Shown here piece by piece: positions 1-8,339 of a stretch of 64,000 bases of DNA. The notes beneath the pieces were generated by a model that saw nothing but the letters and a program-made list of their open reading frames with translations, was not told the DNA's origin and searched no databases. The DNA is taken from the NCBI GenBank assembly GCA_963822095.1, contig CAWGGS010000015.1, positions 85,892 to 149,891 of the forward strand, given 5' to 3'. Source of the DNA: CAWGGS01 sp963822095 (lineage in GTDB: Bacteria; Desulfobacterota; Desulfobulbia; Desulfobulbales; Desulfocapsaceae). The first letter of the stretch is position 1. Every line of letters starts with the position of its first letter. The translations under genes and the position numbers were made by a program.

Positions 1-458
1 ATTTGTCCGGAATTCAGATTGTCACATTCCGGTTTAACCCCGGAATAATGGTAATGCTCACAAAAGCCTGCCTGCCAGGAGAGGGCCAGCACATAAGAAT
101 CATAGGTATTTGCAACATTACATCCATGTACTTCAGAAGGGGGAGTGTGGTTTTCTACATGGGTTTCTTGCCGATCTGTGATATCCGTTGTGCCGCACTC
201 CTTTGATACCCATCTTCTGGCATCGCTTAATTCAGGAATTAAGACGAGTGCCCAAGGCCCATTAAATTTGTTTTCTTCCACAATGTCATAGGTTCTTCCT
301 GGAATAGTATGGATGTCCCCTGGATTATGACCTTTTTTAAAACTCCTATATGCAGGACATGCTTTAACGGCCGTAAATGTACCTTCAACTTTTATGGCAA
401 GCGCGTTGGACGTAAAGGCAAAAATAAACAAAAAGAGGAACAGGCCTTTTCTATACAT
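1..458 (-). CDS. Ribonuclease T2 family protein, 3' end outside window
   Basis: Partial gene of 152 codons reading off the left edge. The start is an ATG at 458, seven bases after a perfect AGGAGG. The N-terminus is a clear Sec signal peptide: basic MYRKG, a hydrophobic LFLFLFIFAF core and an ALA-type cleavage site near residue 21. The segment reading LALSWQAGFCEH close to the truncated end matches the first conserved active-site region of RNase T2 enzymes (LxLxWxxxFC), which cut single-stranded RNA through two histidines. Those histidines would lie beyond the window, so activity cannot be judged. Several cysteines fit a secreted, disulfide-bonded protein. The family call rests mainly on this one motif. 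Confidence 0.68.
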   Translation of the reverse strand, partial: MYRKGLFLFLFIFAFTSNALAIKVEGTFTAVKACPAYRSFKKGHNPGDIHTIPGRTYDIVEENKFNGPWALVLIPELSDARRWVSKECGTTDITDRQETHVENHTPPSEVHGCNVANTYDSYVLALSWQAGFCEHYHYSGVKPECDNLNSGQ

Positions 459-617
459 GACATTACCTCCTGAAGAGAATGGACCCTCGGTTGAATTGGA
501 TGTAAGGAGACCTTGATACAAGAGTCGTTGAATTTCTTTGGGTGCCGGCCAGATCGCTGTGATATCGGCAGTGTTCCAACAACGCTTCTACGGTCCACGC
601 TGTCGAACGAGATGGGG

Positions 618-1106
618 TCAGGCAGCTCCAGCCGCACCTTTGAGGTTGGCGGCGATCCTGCGAGCCCAACCTTTGCCGAAGGTATCCCAATGAGGAAGAC
701 TCGTGTAGAATTCAAGGCGTGAGGCATTAAACAGCATGACGAATTTCATCGGCTCAATGCCTTGGACGGCAGCCATGGTGATCGGCCCGAAGTCGCCGTC
801 ATCATCAACACCAACAGTTCTTTGCAGCCAGAGGACAGATGTTTTCAGGCCGCTGTTCACCGCAGCATCGAATATCTGAAAGGCGACAGGGTAGGGCAGC
901 GAATCAAACTCAGACAGCCAATACCGCTTGGCGTAGATGGCCTTTGCGGTCTTTTTATCCATATCCTGCATCGGGGCAGTGTAGCCATTCTCCCTGGCCA
1001 CCTGCTCGGTGATCCCCCAGTTGGTCGCTCCTCCGGGATCGGCAGGGTTGTCTACATACCCACCTTCATTTCCAATCAGGTCGTCAAAAGCCTTGTCGAA
1101 ATTCAT
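618..1106 (-). CDS. GH108 muramidase (TtsA/ZliS-type peptidoglycan hydrolase)
   Basis: This 162-residue protein begins with a GH108 domain containing NEGGY (E14 is the expected catalytic acid) followed by DPGGATNWGIT, the family signature. The C-terminal part (about 90-160) resembles the peptidoglycan-binding domain that follows in this family (LQRTVGVDDDGDFGP). These enzymes cleave the glycan backbone of murein. They occur in phages as endolysins and in bacteria in specialised secretion. No signal peptide is visible and no holin or phage gene lies nearby, so it may be a phage-derived orphan. The ATG follows a strong GGGAGGGGGA site, and a perfect TATAAT (minus strand, 1136-1141) lies about 30 bases upstream without a good -35. 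Confidence 0.88.
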   Translation of the reverse strand: MNFDKAFDDLIGNEGGYVDNPADPGGATNWGITEQVARENGYTAPMQDMDKKTAKAIYAKRYWLSEFDSLPYPVAFQIFDAAVNSGLKTSVLWLQRTVGVDDDGDFGPITMAAVQGIEPMKFVMLFNASRLEFYTSLPHWDTFGKGWARRIAANLKGAAGAA

Positions 1107-1612
1107 AGTCCCCCTCCCAAGATTGTATGCTGACTATTATACATATTGCAGGCGCATTCGCCTAGCAAACTTTATAGCAAAGCGAAAATAGATATCAAGG
1201 GTATTTTTTGTAAGGGTTTTTGCAGGTATTTTTCAGACACCCTGATTGAGGACGACATGTCTGACGGCATGTGCGGGAGCTGGCTTCTGCAGGATAGCAA
1301 ATTTAAAAACACACTATGAATGTACCCTGACGTTCAAGAATCGATGCAGTGAGACATCCCCGAGGGTGGGAAAGGGTGCTGGGATTTTTATCGGCTACAA
1401 TTAGTCTTTATAGAACAATTGAATTGTTTGTTATTAGCGATATATTATGACAGATAAAGCTGATGATGTAACAGATTTTCCAAGAGCATCATGTTCGGTA
1501 CTGCAGATTATCCGGGTCTTTGTTACATTTCCGTAGCAATTGTTGTTAAGGTATCAATGTAGAGAAAAAATAAGGGAACACCTATCGTTCAAATAGAGCT
1601 CGGAGGGGGATA
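1107..1612. other. Intergenic region, no gene seen
   Basis: No supported gene. It holds the probable promoter of the GH108 gene near 1136-1163, including a small inverted repeat AGGCG/CGCCT, and a short inverted repeat AACAAT-TGA-ATTGTT at 1414-1428 upstream of the methyltransferase. That repeat could be an operator, but this is speculative. Confidence 0.4.
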
Positions 1613-2608
1613 ATGAAAACAAAGCACACATCAGATTCCATCTTGAAAACATCGCGTGGGTTCCAGGCGAGCCGTGTGCTCCTTTGTGGGGCGGAGCTTG
1701 ATCTGTTCACCTTGCTTGCCGAAAAACCCTTAAGTGCGCAGGCGGTGGCGAAGGAACGAGATGCCGATCTGCGGGGGGTCACCATCCTGCTCGATGCCTT
1801 GAGCGCTTCGGGGTATTTGTGCAAGACCAACGGCCGTTACCAGACAGAGCCATCGGCTGTTCCACTCCTTTCCGCTGATGTTCCCGAATCTCTTCTGCCT
1901 ATTATCCTCCACCAGGGGTGGGTATGGCGAAGTTGGTCGCGGCTTACGGACATCATTTCAGGAAAGGTCACGGCCAACATGGGCGAGACAGGAGCACTTG
2001 CCGAGGGAAGCATTGAGTCTTTTATCGCGGCCATGCATGTGATTGCCTCAAAAAAGGCTCCGGAGGTGGTGGAGGCCGTCAATCCAGGAAAGGCTCGGCG
2101 GCTTTTAGATGTGGGGGGCGGTTCCGGTACCTACACCCTGGCCTTTCTGGCTGCTGTTCCGGAGATGCAGGCAACCCTGTTCGATTTGCCGCGGGTGATT
2201 GAAATGGCCCGGAACCGGGCACAGGAGGCCGGCGTGGAGGACCGCGTCAACCTGGTGGCCGGTGATTTTTATAAAGATTCGCTGCCGCCGGGGCATGATC
2301 TTGCCTTACTTTCCGCCATCATCCATCAGAACAGCCAGGAAGAAAACAAGTTTCTTTATAAAAGGATTTACGATGCTTTAGACCCGGGCGGACGAATCGT
2401 GGTGCGCGATTATGTCATGTCCTCGGACCGGACCGAGCCCTTCGAGGGTGCCATATTCGCGGTCAACATGCTGGCCGGATCCCAGGGAGGGAACACCTAT
2501 ACCTATCAAGAGATCGCGGATAGCTTAGCCGCTGTGGGGTTTCACCGGATCCGTCTGATGCAGATCCAGGGCATGTTTTCCCTGGTTGAAGGATACAGGA
2601 AAGGCTGA
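1613..2608 (+). CDS. SAM-dependent O-methyltransferase with dimerisation domain
   Basis: A 331-residue protein with the two-domain layout of the plant-type/antibiotic O-methyltransferases. A winged-helix dimerisation domain (about 10-100, FQASRVLLCGAELDLFTLL) precedes a Rossmann SAM-binding domain (about 130-331). The SAM motif LLDVGGGSGTYTLAF and the later LDPGGRIVVRDYVM are clear. It would methylate a hydroxyl on an aromatic or polyketide-like small molecule, but the substrate cannot be read from sequence. The GGAGGGGG ribosome site supports the ATG at 1613. The gene stands alone, with no biosynthetic neighbours. Confidence 0.85.
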   Translation: MKTKHTSDSILKTSRGFQASRVLLCGAELDLFTLLAEKPLSAQAVAKERDADLRGVTILLDALSASGYLCKTNGRYQTEPSAVPLLSADVPESLLPIILHQGWVWRSWSRLTDIISGKVTANMGETGALAEGSIESFIAAMHVIASKKAPEVVEAVNPGKARRLLDVGGGSGTYTLAFLAAVPEMQATLFDLPRVIEMARNRAQEAGVEDRVNLVAGDFYKDSLPPGHDLALLSAIIHQNSQEENKFLYKRIYDALDPGGRIVVRDYVMSSDRTEPFEGAIFAVNMLAGSQGGNTYTYQEIADSLAAVGFHRIRLMQIQGMFSLVEGYRKG

Positions 2609-2888
2609 TCAGAAAACAAATTACCAAGGGAAAAGTAAAAAATAAGGGATGGGGGGTGAAGAGTATATTTTTTTGCCAAATCAGTTGGTGAGAAATCCGG
2701 ACAAGGGGCAATCAGCTCCGGTACATGAGGCTTTGTTTGGGCGAACTGCTGCAAGGACAACTACTGCGCAGTAAAATCCTGCTGATTAGTACTTGATAGA
2801 AGAAGTAAAAAAATGATATCAACTGTAATACAGTTTTGTTTTTTCGACTCCATCAAAATTAGCATCACTCCACTACACGAGGCACAGC

Positions 2889-5546
2889 ATGAGTTCGTAT
2901 TATAAAGATCCCGATCCTCAGGAGACTCAGGACTGGCTGGATTCACTTGAGGGTGTCATTCAACACGAGGGTGGGGAAAAGGTCGATTTTCTCCTGCAGA
3001 AGCTGACTGAAAGGGCGCGGGCGAAAGGAGTAGCCACTTCACCGGGGATACTCTCGCCGTACTGCAATACCATCGCCCCGGAAGAAGAGGAAAAAATACC
3101 GAAAGATTCCAACGTGGCCAAGAATGTGGCGGCCTATGTCCGCTGGAACGGTATGGCAATGGTGGCCAGGGCCAACAAAGACGGCAAAGGATTGGGTGGC
3201 CATATTGCCACCTATACCTCTGTCTCGGCCATGTACGAGGTCGGCTTTAACTGGTTTTTCCGGGGTGTCGAAAGCGAGTATGGTCCGGACATGATTTATT
3301 TCCAGGGCCACAGTTCGCCAGGCGTTTACGCCCGTGCCTATGTCGAGGGACGGCTTGACGATGAACATCTGGAAAATTTTCGTCAGGAGGTCGATGGTCA
3401 CGGTCTCTCCTCGTATCCTCATCCTTATCTGATGCCTGATTTCTGGCAGTTTCCCACGGTGTCCATGGGACTTGGGCCGATGGCGGCCATTTATCAGGCC
3501 AGGTTCATGCGTTATATGGACAGCCGTGGCCTGAAAAAAGCGGGTGGCCGCAAGGTCTGGATGTTCATGGGAGATGGGGAATCGGATGAGCCCGAGGCCC
3601 TTGGCGCCCTGACGGTAGCCTCCCGTGAGAATCTCGACAATCTCATTTTTGTGGTCAACTGCAATCTGCAGAGGCTGGATGGCCCGGTGCGTGGTGACGG
3701 CAAGATAATTCAGGAGCTCGAAGGCCGTTTCCGCGGCGCTGGCTGGCATGTCATCAAACTGATCTGGGGCACGGAATGGGATAGGATTCTTGAGCGCGAC
3801 AAGGAGGGATTGTTGCTCGGCAAGTTTAACGCGATGGTCGACGGCGAGTACCAGACCATTCGTGCACGAGGGCCTGAATATCTGCGTAAAAAAGTCTTTG
3901 GTGACGACCCCAGGCTGGAAAAGATGGTTGAGGATATCAGCGATCAAGAGCTCTGGCAATTGACCCGCGGCGGCCATGACCCGAGAAAGGTCTATGCTGC
4001 CTTTGCCGCCGCCGCCAAAGTCGAAGGCAAGCCCACGGTCATTCTGGCCAAGACCATCAAGGGCTATGGTATGGGGCATTCCGGCGAGTCGGTGATGGTG
4101 GCCCACAATGTCAAGAAGATGGATATTGAATCCCTCAAGGCCTTTCGTGATCGTTTTCACGTCCCTTTGCGAGATGACCAGCTGGAAAAACTTCCCTTTA
4201 TCAGGCCGGAAGAGGGCAGCGAGGAAGCCCGCTTTCTCAAGGAACGCCGACAGTCCATGGGCGGCAAGGTACCCTGCCGCATAACGGAAAGCAGTATCCT
4301 TCCGCCTGTTGACGAGAAGGCTTTTGCGCCGCTTCTGAAATCCTCGAAGGACCGCGAGCTGTCGACTACCATGGCCTTTGTTCGTCTGCTCAGCAACCTG
4401 GTGAAAGATGATAATATAGGCAAGAATGTCGTGCCGATTATTCCTGATGAGGCCCGCACCTTCGGTATGGAAGGACTTTTTCGCCAATTGGGCATCTACG
4501 CCCCCAGCGGCCAACTCTATGAACCGCAGGATTCCGAGGCTGTGGCTTGGTATAGGGAAGATCCGGAAGGACAGATATTTGAGGAGGGCATAACCGAGGC
4601 CGGTGCCATCTCTACCTGGATGGCTGCCGGCACGGCATATGCCAACTACGGCGTACCCATGATCCCATTCTATACCTTCTACTCGATGTTCGGTTTTCAG
4701 CGGGTTGGGGATCAGATATGGGCAGCGGCTGATGCCGGTACCCGTGGTTTTCTGATGGGGGCCACATCCGGCCGGACCACGCTTAATGGTGAAGGGCTGC
4801 AACACCAGGACGGTCATAGCCTGCTCTATGCCTCTGCCGTACCCACCTGCCAGGCGTATGATCCGACCTTTTCCTATGAAGTGGCGGTCATCATCAAAAA
4901 AGGGTTGGAGCGCATGTTTGTCAACGGCGAAAATGTGTTTTATTACATCACATTGCTCAACGAAAACTATCAGCATCCCGAAATACCGGAAGGTGTGGAA
5001 GAGGGTATCGAGAAGGGAATGTATCTCTTTCGCAGGGGCGCAAAAAGCGATCGCCGGGTTCAATTGATGGGCAGCGGAGCCATTTTCCGTGAGGTCATTG
5101 CTGCGGCCGATCTTCTGGCCAAAGAATTCAAGGTCGAGGCCGATGTCTGGTCGGTACTGGGTATCAACCAATTACACCGCCAGGCCATGCTGGTTGAGGA
5201 CTGGAACAGAAGACACCCCCAGGAAAAAAAGAGGCGCTCCTATGTCGAAGAAGTTTTAGAAAATTTCAAGGGGCCGGTTATTATCAGCACCGATTATGTC
5301 CAGGCATATCCGGAGCAGCTGCGCCGCTCTATTGCAGCTCCGCTGACAATACTGGGAACCGATGGCTTCGGCCGCAGCGATTCCCGGGAGAAGCTGCGCA
5401 AGTTCTTCGGTATCGACCGCTACCATATCGTAGTTGCGGCGTTGCAGGCCCTGGCCGGGCAGAAACAGGTGAAGCCGGCCACCGTGGAGAAGGCGATAGA
5501 AAAGTATGGGATTGACCCTGAAGCCCCACATTCAATAATCAGATAG
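2889..5546 (+). CDS. aceE: Pyruvate dehydrogenase E1 component, homodimeric type
   Basis: The 885-residue length is normal for the single-chain AceE form. It decarboxylates pyruvate on thiamine diphosphate and transfers the acetyl group to the lipoyl arm of E2. The start MSSYYKDPDPQETQDWLDSL is typical. The thiamine-diphosphate motif is present as GDG (228-230) running to NCN about 30 residues later. HSSPGVYARA and TTLNGEGLQHQDGHS are also characteristic. It is the first gene of an operon with aceF 65 bp downstream and then lpdA. A GAGG site precedes the ATG. All expected parts look intact. Confidence 0.97.
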   Translation: MSSYYKDPDPQETQDWLDSLEGVIQHEGGEKVDFLLQKLTERARAKGVATSPGILSPYCNTIAPEEEEKIPKDSNVAKNVAAYVRWNGMAMVARANKDGKGLGGHIATYTSVSAMYEVGFNWFFRGVESEYGPDMIYFQGHSSPGVYARAYVEGRLDDEHLENFRQEVDGHGLSSYPHPYLMPDFWQFPTVSMGLGPMAAIYQARFMRYMDSRGLKKAGGRKVWMFMGDGESDEPEALGALTVASRENLDNLIFVVNCNLQRLDGPVRGDGKIIQELEGRFRGAGWHVIKLIWGTEWDRILERDKEGLLLGKFNAMVDGEYQTIRARGPEYLRKKVFGDDPRLEKMVEDISDQELWQLTRGGHDPRKVYAAFAAAAKVEGKPTVILAKTIKGYGMGHSGESVMVAHNVKKMDIESLKAFRDRFHVPLRDDQLEKLPFIRPEEGSEEARFLKERRQSMGGKVPCRITESSILPPVDEKAFAPLLKSSKDRELSTTMAFVRLLSNLVKDDNIGKNVVPIIPDEARTFGMEGLFRQLGIYAPSGQLYEPQDSEAVAWYREDPEGQIFEEGITEAGAISTWMAAGTAYANYGVPMIPFYTFYSMFGFQRVGDQIWAAADAGTRGFLMGATSGRTTLNGEGLQHQDGHSLLYASAVPTCQAYDPTFSYEVAVIIKKGLERMFVNGENVFYYITLLNENYQHPEIPEGVEEGIEKGMYLFRRGAKSDRRVQLMGSGAIFREVIAAADLLAKEFKVEADVWSVLGINQLHRQAMLVEDWNRRHPQEKKRRSYVEEVLENFKGPVIISTDYVQAYPEQLRRSIAAPLTILGTDGFGRSDSREKLRKFFGIDRYHIVVAALQALAGQKQVKPATVEKAIEKYGIDPEAPHSIIR

Positions 5547-5611
5547 GAGACCGAGGAGAAGACCCTTTTCCCCGTCGGACTTCTCGCTACCTACAACAAG
5601 GAGAGAACAGG

Positions 5612-6886
5612 ATGGCCACACAAAAGGTCACTATTCCCGATTTTGGCAATGTGCAGGATATAGCCGTTGTTGAGGTCTATGTTTCCAAAGGAGACGAGGT
5701 CAAGGTGGAGGATCCCCTTATCGCCCTGGAGAGTGAAAAGGCGGTAATGGACATCCCCTCAACGGCGGCAGGAATAGTCAGGGAGGTCTATCTCAAAGAG
5801 GAGGATACGGTCAACAGCGGCGACGCTATCCTGTTGCTAGAAACAAAAGGAAGTGAAAAAGGGACTTTCAGCGAAGAAGAGAAGGACAGTAAACAGGCGC
5901 CTGCGCAAAAGCCAGCAGAGCAGAAAGCTAAAGAGGAGGAAACAACAGCAAAACAACAAGAATCAGGCAAAGAGGCGTCCGGTCACTATCACGCCACCCC
6001 GTCGGTGCGTGCCTACGCCAGAGAGCAAGACGTGGTCCTTGGAGATATCAAGGGAACCGGTCCGAAGGGTCGGATTCTCAAAGAAGATATCGATATGGCC
6101 AAAAAGACAGGGACCAGAAAAGCAGTGCCGCAAGGCCCCATGGACAATTTCCTCAAGAGCGGGCCGCTTGAAGATTTCAGCAGGTATGGTGAAGTTGAGG
6201 AAGTGGCTATGGGACGGATTAAAAAGATCTCAGGCCCTCAGTTGTTGAAGAGCTGGATGACCATTCCCCATGTTACCCATTTCGACGAGGCGGATGTCAC
6301 CGAACTGGAGGCATTCCGTAGACAATTGAATAAGGAGGCGGAGAATCAGATCCGCTACAGTGCACTGGTCTTCATCACCAAGGCGGTGGTCGCAACCCTG
6401 AAGGCCTACCCCGAGGTCAACAGCTCGCTGGACGCCGATGATAACAAGCTTGTGCTCAAATATTTCTACAACATAGGCGTCGCTGTAGATACACCCAACG
6501 GCCTGGTCGTACCAGTAATCAAAGACGCCGACAAAATGGGAATGAAGGAAATTGCCAATGAACTCAAACGACTCAGCGAGGAGGCCAGGGCGGGAAAACT
6601 GGCCATTACCGATATGCAGGGAGCAACGTTTACCATCTCTAGCCTGGGCGGTATCGGCGGGACCGGTTTTACCCCGATCATCAATAGCCCCCAGGTGGCA
6701 ATCCTGGGTCTGTCGCGCAATTATCAAAAGCCGGTGTGGAACGAGGAACTCCAGGCCTTCAGGCCGCGGCTGACCCTGCCATTCTCGCTGTCCTACGACC
6801 ACCGGGTGATCGATGGCGCCGATGCGGCCAGGTTCTGCAAGGCCTTGAGCAAAAATATAGAGGACCTCAGAAGGACGTTATTATAA
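5612..6886 (+). CDS. aceF: Pyruvate dehydrogenase E2 (dihydrolipoamide acetyltransferase)
   Basis: A 424-residue E2 with one lipoyl domain (about 1-78; lipoylated lysine K43 in ESEKAVMDIPS). A Lys/Glu/Gln-rich flexible linker follows (about 80-128), then an E3/E1-binding domain (about 130-168, TPSVRAYAREQ...GPKGRILKEDI) and the catalytic acyltransferase domain (about 195-424). The active-site motif DHRVIDG places the catalytic histidine at 397 and the aspartate at 401. It carries the acetyl group from E1 to CoA and forms the core of the complex. Many proteobacterial AceF proteins have two or three lipoyl domains, so this is a short form. A GGAGAG site precedes the ATG. Confidence 0.96.
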   Translation: MATQKVTIPDFGNVQDIAVVEVYVSKGDEVKVEDPLIALESEKAVMDIPSTAAGIVREVYLKEEDTVNSGDAILLLETKGSEKGTFSEEEKDSKQAPAQKPAEQKAKEEETTAKQQESGKEASGHYHATPSVRAYAREQDVVLGDIKGTGPKGRILKEDIDMAKKTGTRKAVPQGPMDNFLKSGPLEDFSRYGEVEEVAMGRIKKISGPQLLKSWMTIPHVTHFDEADVTELEAFRRQLNKEAENQIRYSALVFITKAVVATLKAYPEVNSSLDADDNKLVLKYFYNIGVAVDTPNGLVVPVIKDADKMGMKEIANELKRLSEEARAGKLAITDMQGATFTISSLGGIGGTGFTPIINSPQVAILGLSRNYQKPVWNEELQAFRPRLTLPFSLSYDHRVIDGADAARFCKALSKNIEDLRRTLL

Positions 6887-6902
6887 CCATGGAGGAAGAA
6901 AA

Positions 6903-8315
6903 TTGAGCGACAGGGAAAAATTTGATCTTGTGGTTCTGGGAGCTGGGCCCGGCGGCTACACCGCCGCATTTCGCGGTGCCGATCTTGGCCTGAATGTCTG
7001 CCTGATCGACAGCAGAGAGCGACTCGGCGGTGTCTGCCTCAACTTAGGCTGCATCCCCTCCAAGACACTGTTGCACGGAGCCCAGGTCATAGAAGAGGCC
7101 CAAGACATCGCCGATTTCGGTATCCGTTTTGGTAAGCCGGAGATCGACATTGATGCTCTGCGGGCCAAAAAAGAGGACGTTATACAAAAGCTGACCGATG
7201 GACTCGACAGCCTGGCCACGGCAAGGAAGATTACCCGCCTCACCGGAAGGGGCGTTTTTCGTGACAAGGAGACCATTACGATTACGGTCGAAGGAACAGA
7301 GACGGAAATCGGTTTCGCTCATGCCATAATCGCCACCGGATCGAGGCCGTTCGTCCTGCCGAATCAACCGGACGACCCGCGCATCTGGGACTCGACTGCG
7401 GCCCTTCGTCTGGACTTCATCCCCAAGCGCTTCCTGATCATCGGCGGCGGCATCATCGGGCTGGAGATGGCCCAGGTCTACAGTGCACTTGGGTCGGAAA
7501 TCACCATCGTCGAGATGCTCGACCACATCATCCCGCCGGCCGACAAGGATGTCGTCCAGCCGCTCTTCCTGAAGTTGAAAAAGCGCTATACCATCCTGAC
7601 CAAAGCAAAAGTCACCAACATCAAGGCGGAAAAGAGGGCAATCAAGGTTACCGTCGAGCAAAAAAATGAAGAGGAAACCAAGGAATATGACGCCGTCCTG
7701 GTTGCCGTAGGCCGCACACCCAACAGCGAAAATATCGGTCTGGAAAATCTCGGGATATCCCCTGGTAAAAGAGGATTTGTCGAGGTGGATGAACAGCTGC
7801 GCACCTCTGTTTCCAACATCTTTGCCATTGGCGATGTGGTGGGCGATCCCATGTTGGCCCATAAAGCCTCCCACCAGGGCAAGGTGGCGGCTGAAGTCTG
7901 CGCAGGGCATACATCGGCCTTCACGGCTCTGGGTATTCCGGCGGTGGCCTACACCAATCCGGAGGTGGCCTGGATCGGATTGACCGAAAAAGAGGCCAAG
8001 GAGAAGGGCATCGACTATGACAAAGGCAAATTCTCCTGGGGGGCCAGCGGCCGGGCATTGTCGGCAGGTGCTGAGGTGGGAGCCAGCAAAGTGCTTTTTT
8101 CCAAGGAAACCGGTCGTCTGATTGGCGCAGCGATCTGCGGTCTCAATAGTGGTGAGCTTATTCATGAGGCTGTGCTCGCCCTGGAGATGGGGTCCGATGC
8201 TGAGGATATAAGCAAAACGATCCATGCGCACCCGACGCTGTCCGAGACCTTTGCTTTTGCCTGTGAAATGGTGGACGGCTCGATAACCGACGCCATGCCG
8301 CCGAAGAAGAAATGA
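6903..8315 (+). CDS. lpdA: Dihydrolipoamide dehydrogenase (E3)
   Basis: A 470-residue flavoprotein that reoxidises the E2 lipoyl arm with NAD+. It has an N-terminal FAD motif GAGPGG (13-18), the redox-active disulfide C45/C50 in GGVCLNLGCIPSK, a central NAD-binding GGGIIGLE segment, and the catalytic His-Glu pair H443/E448 in HPTLSE. The start is a TTG at 6903. The GGAGGAAG ribosome site sits eight bases before it, and the nearby ATG at 6889 is in another frame and terminates after five codons. It lies 16 bp after aceF and completes the operon. It ends 24 bp from the convergent malQ with no obvious terminator. Confidence 0.96.
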   Translation: MSDREKFDLVVLGAGPGGYTAAFRGADLGLNVCLIDSRERLGGVCLNLGCIPSKTLLHGAQVIEEAQDIADFGIRFGKPEIDIDALRAKKEDVIQKLTDGLDSLATARKITRLTGRGVFRDKETITITVEGTETEIGFAHAIIATGSRPFVLPNQPDDPRIWDSTAALRLDFIPKRFLIIGGGIIGLEMAQVYSALGSEITIVEMLDHIIPPADKDVVQPLFLKLKKRYTILTKAKVTNIKAEKRAIKVTVEQKNEEETKEYDAVLVAVGRTPNSENIGLENLGISPGKRGFVEVDEQLRTSVSNIFAIGDVVGDPMLAHKASHQGKVAAEVCAGHTSAFTALGIPAVAYTNPEVAWIGLTEKEAKEKGIDYDKGKFSWGASGRALSAGAEVGASKVLFSKETGRLIGAAICGLNSGELIHEAVLALEMGSDAEDISKTIHAHPTLSETFAFACEMVDGSITDAMPPKKK

Positions 8316-8339
8316 TTGCCCGAAGTATGAAGAGCCACA

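Noticed and set aside
3039..5171. Minus-strand open frame of 710 codons opposite aceE
   Set aside because: It lies wholly within the clearly coding aceE. It is a codon-bias mirror frame without a ribosome site or recognisable domains.
7044..8231. Minus-strand open frame of 395 codons opposite lpdA
   Set aside because: Mirror frame of an intact dehydrogenase with all catalytic motifs on the other strand.
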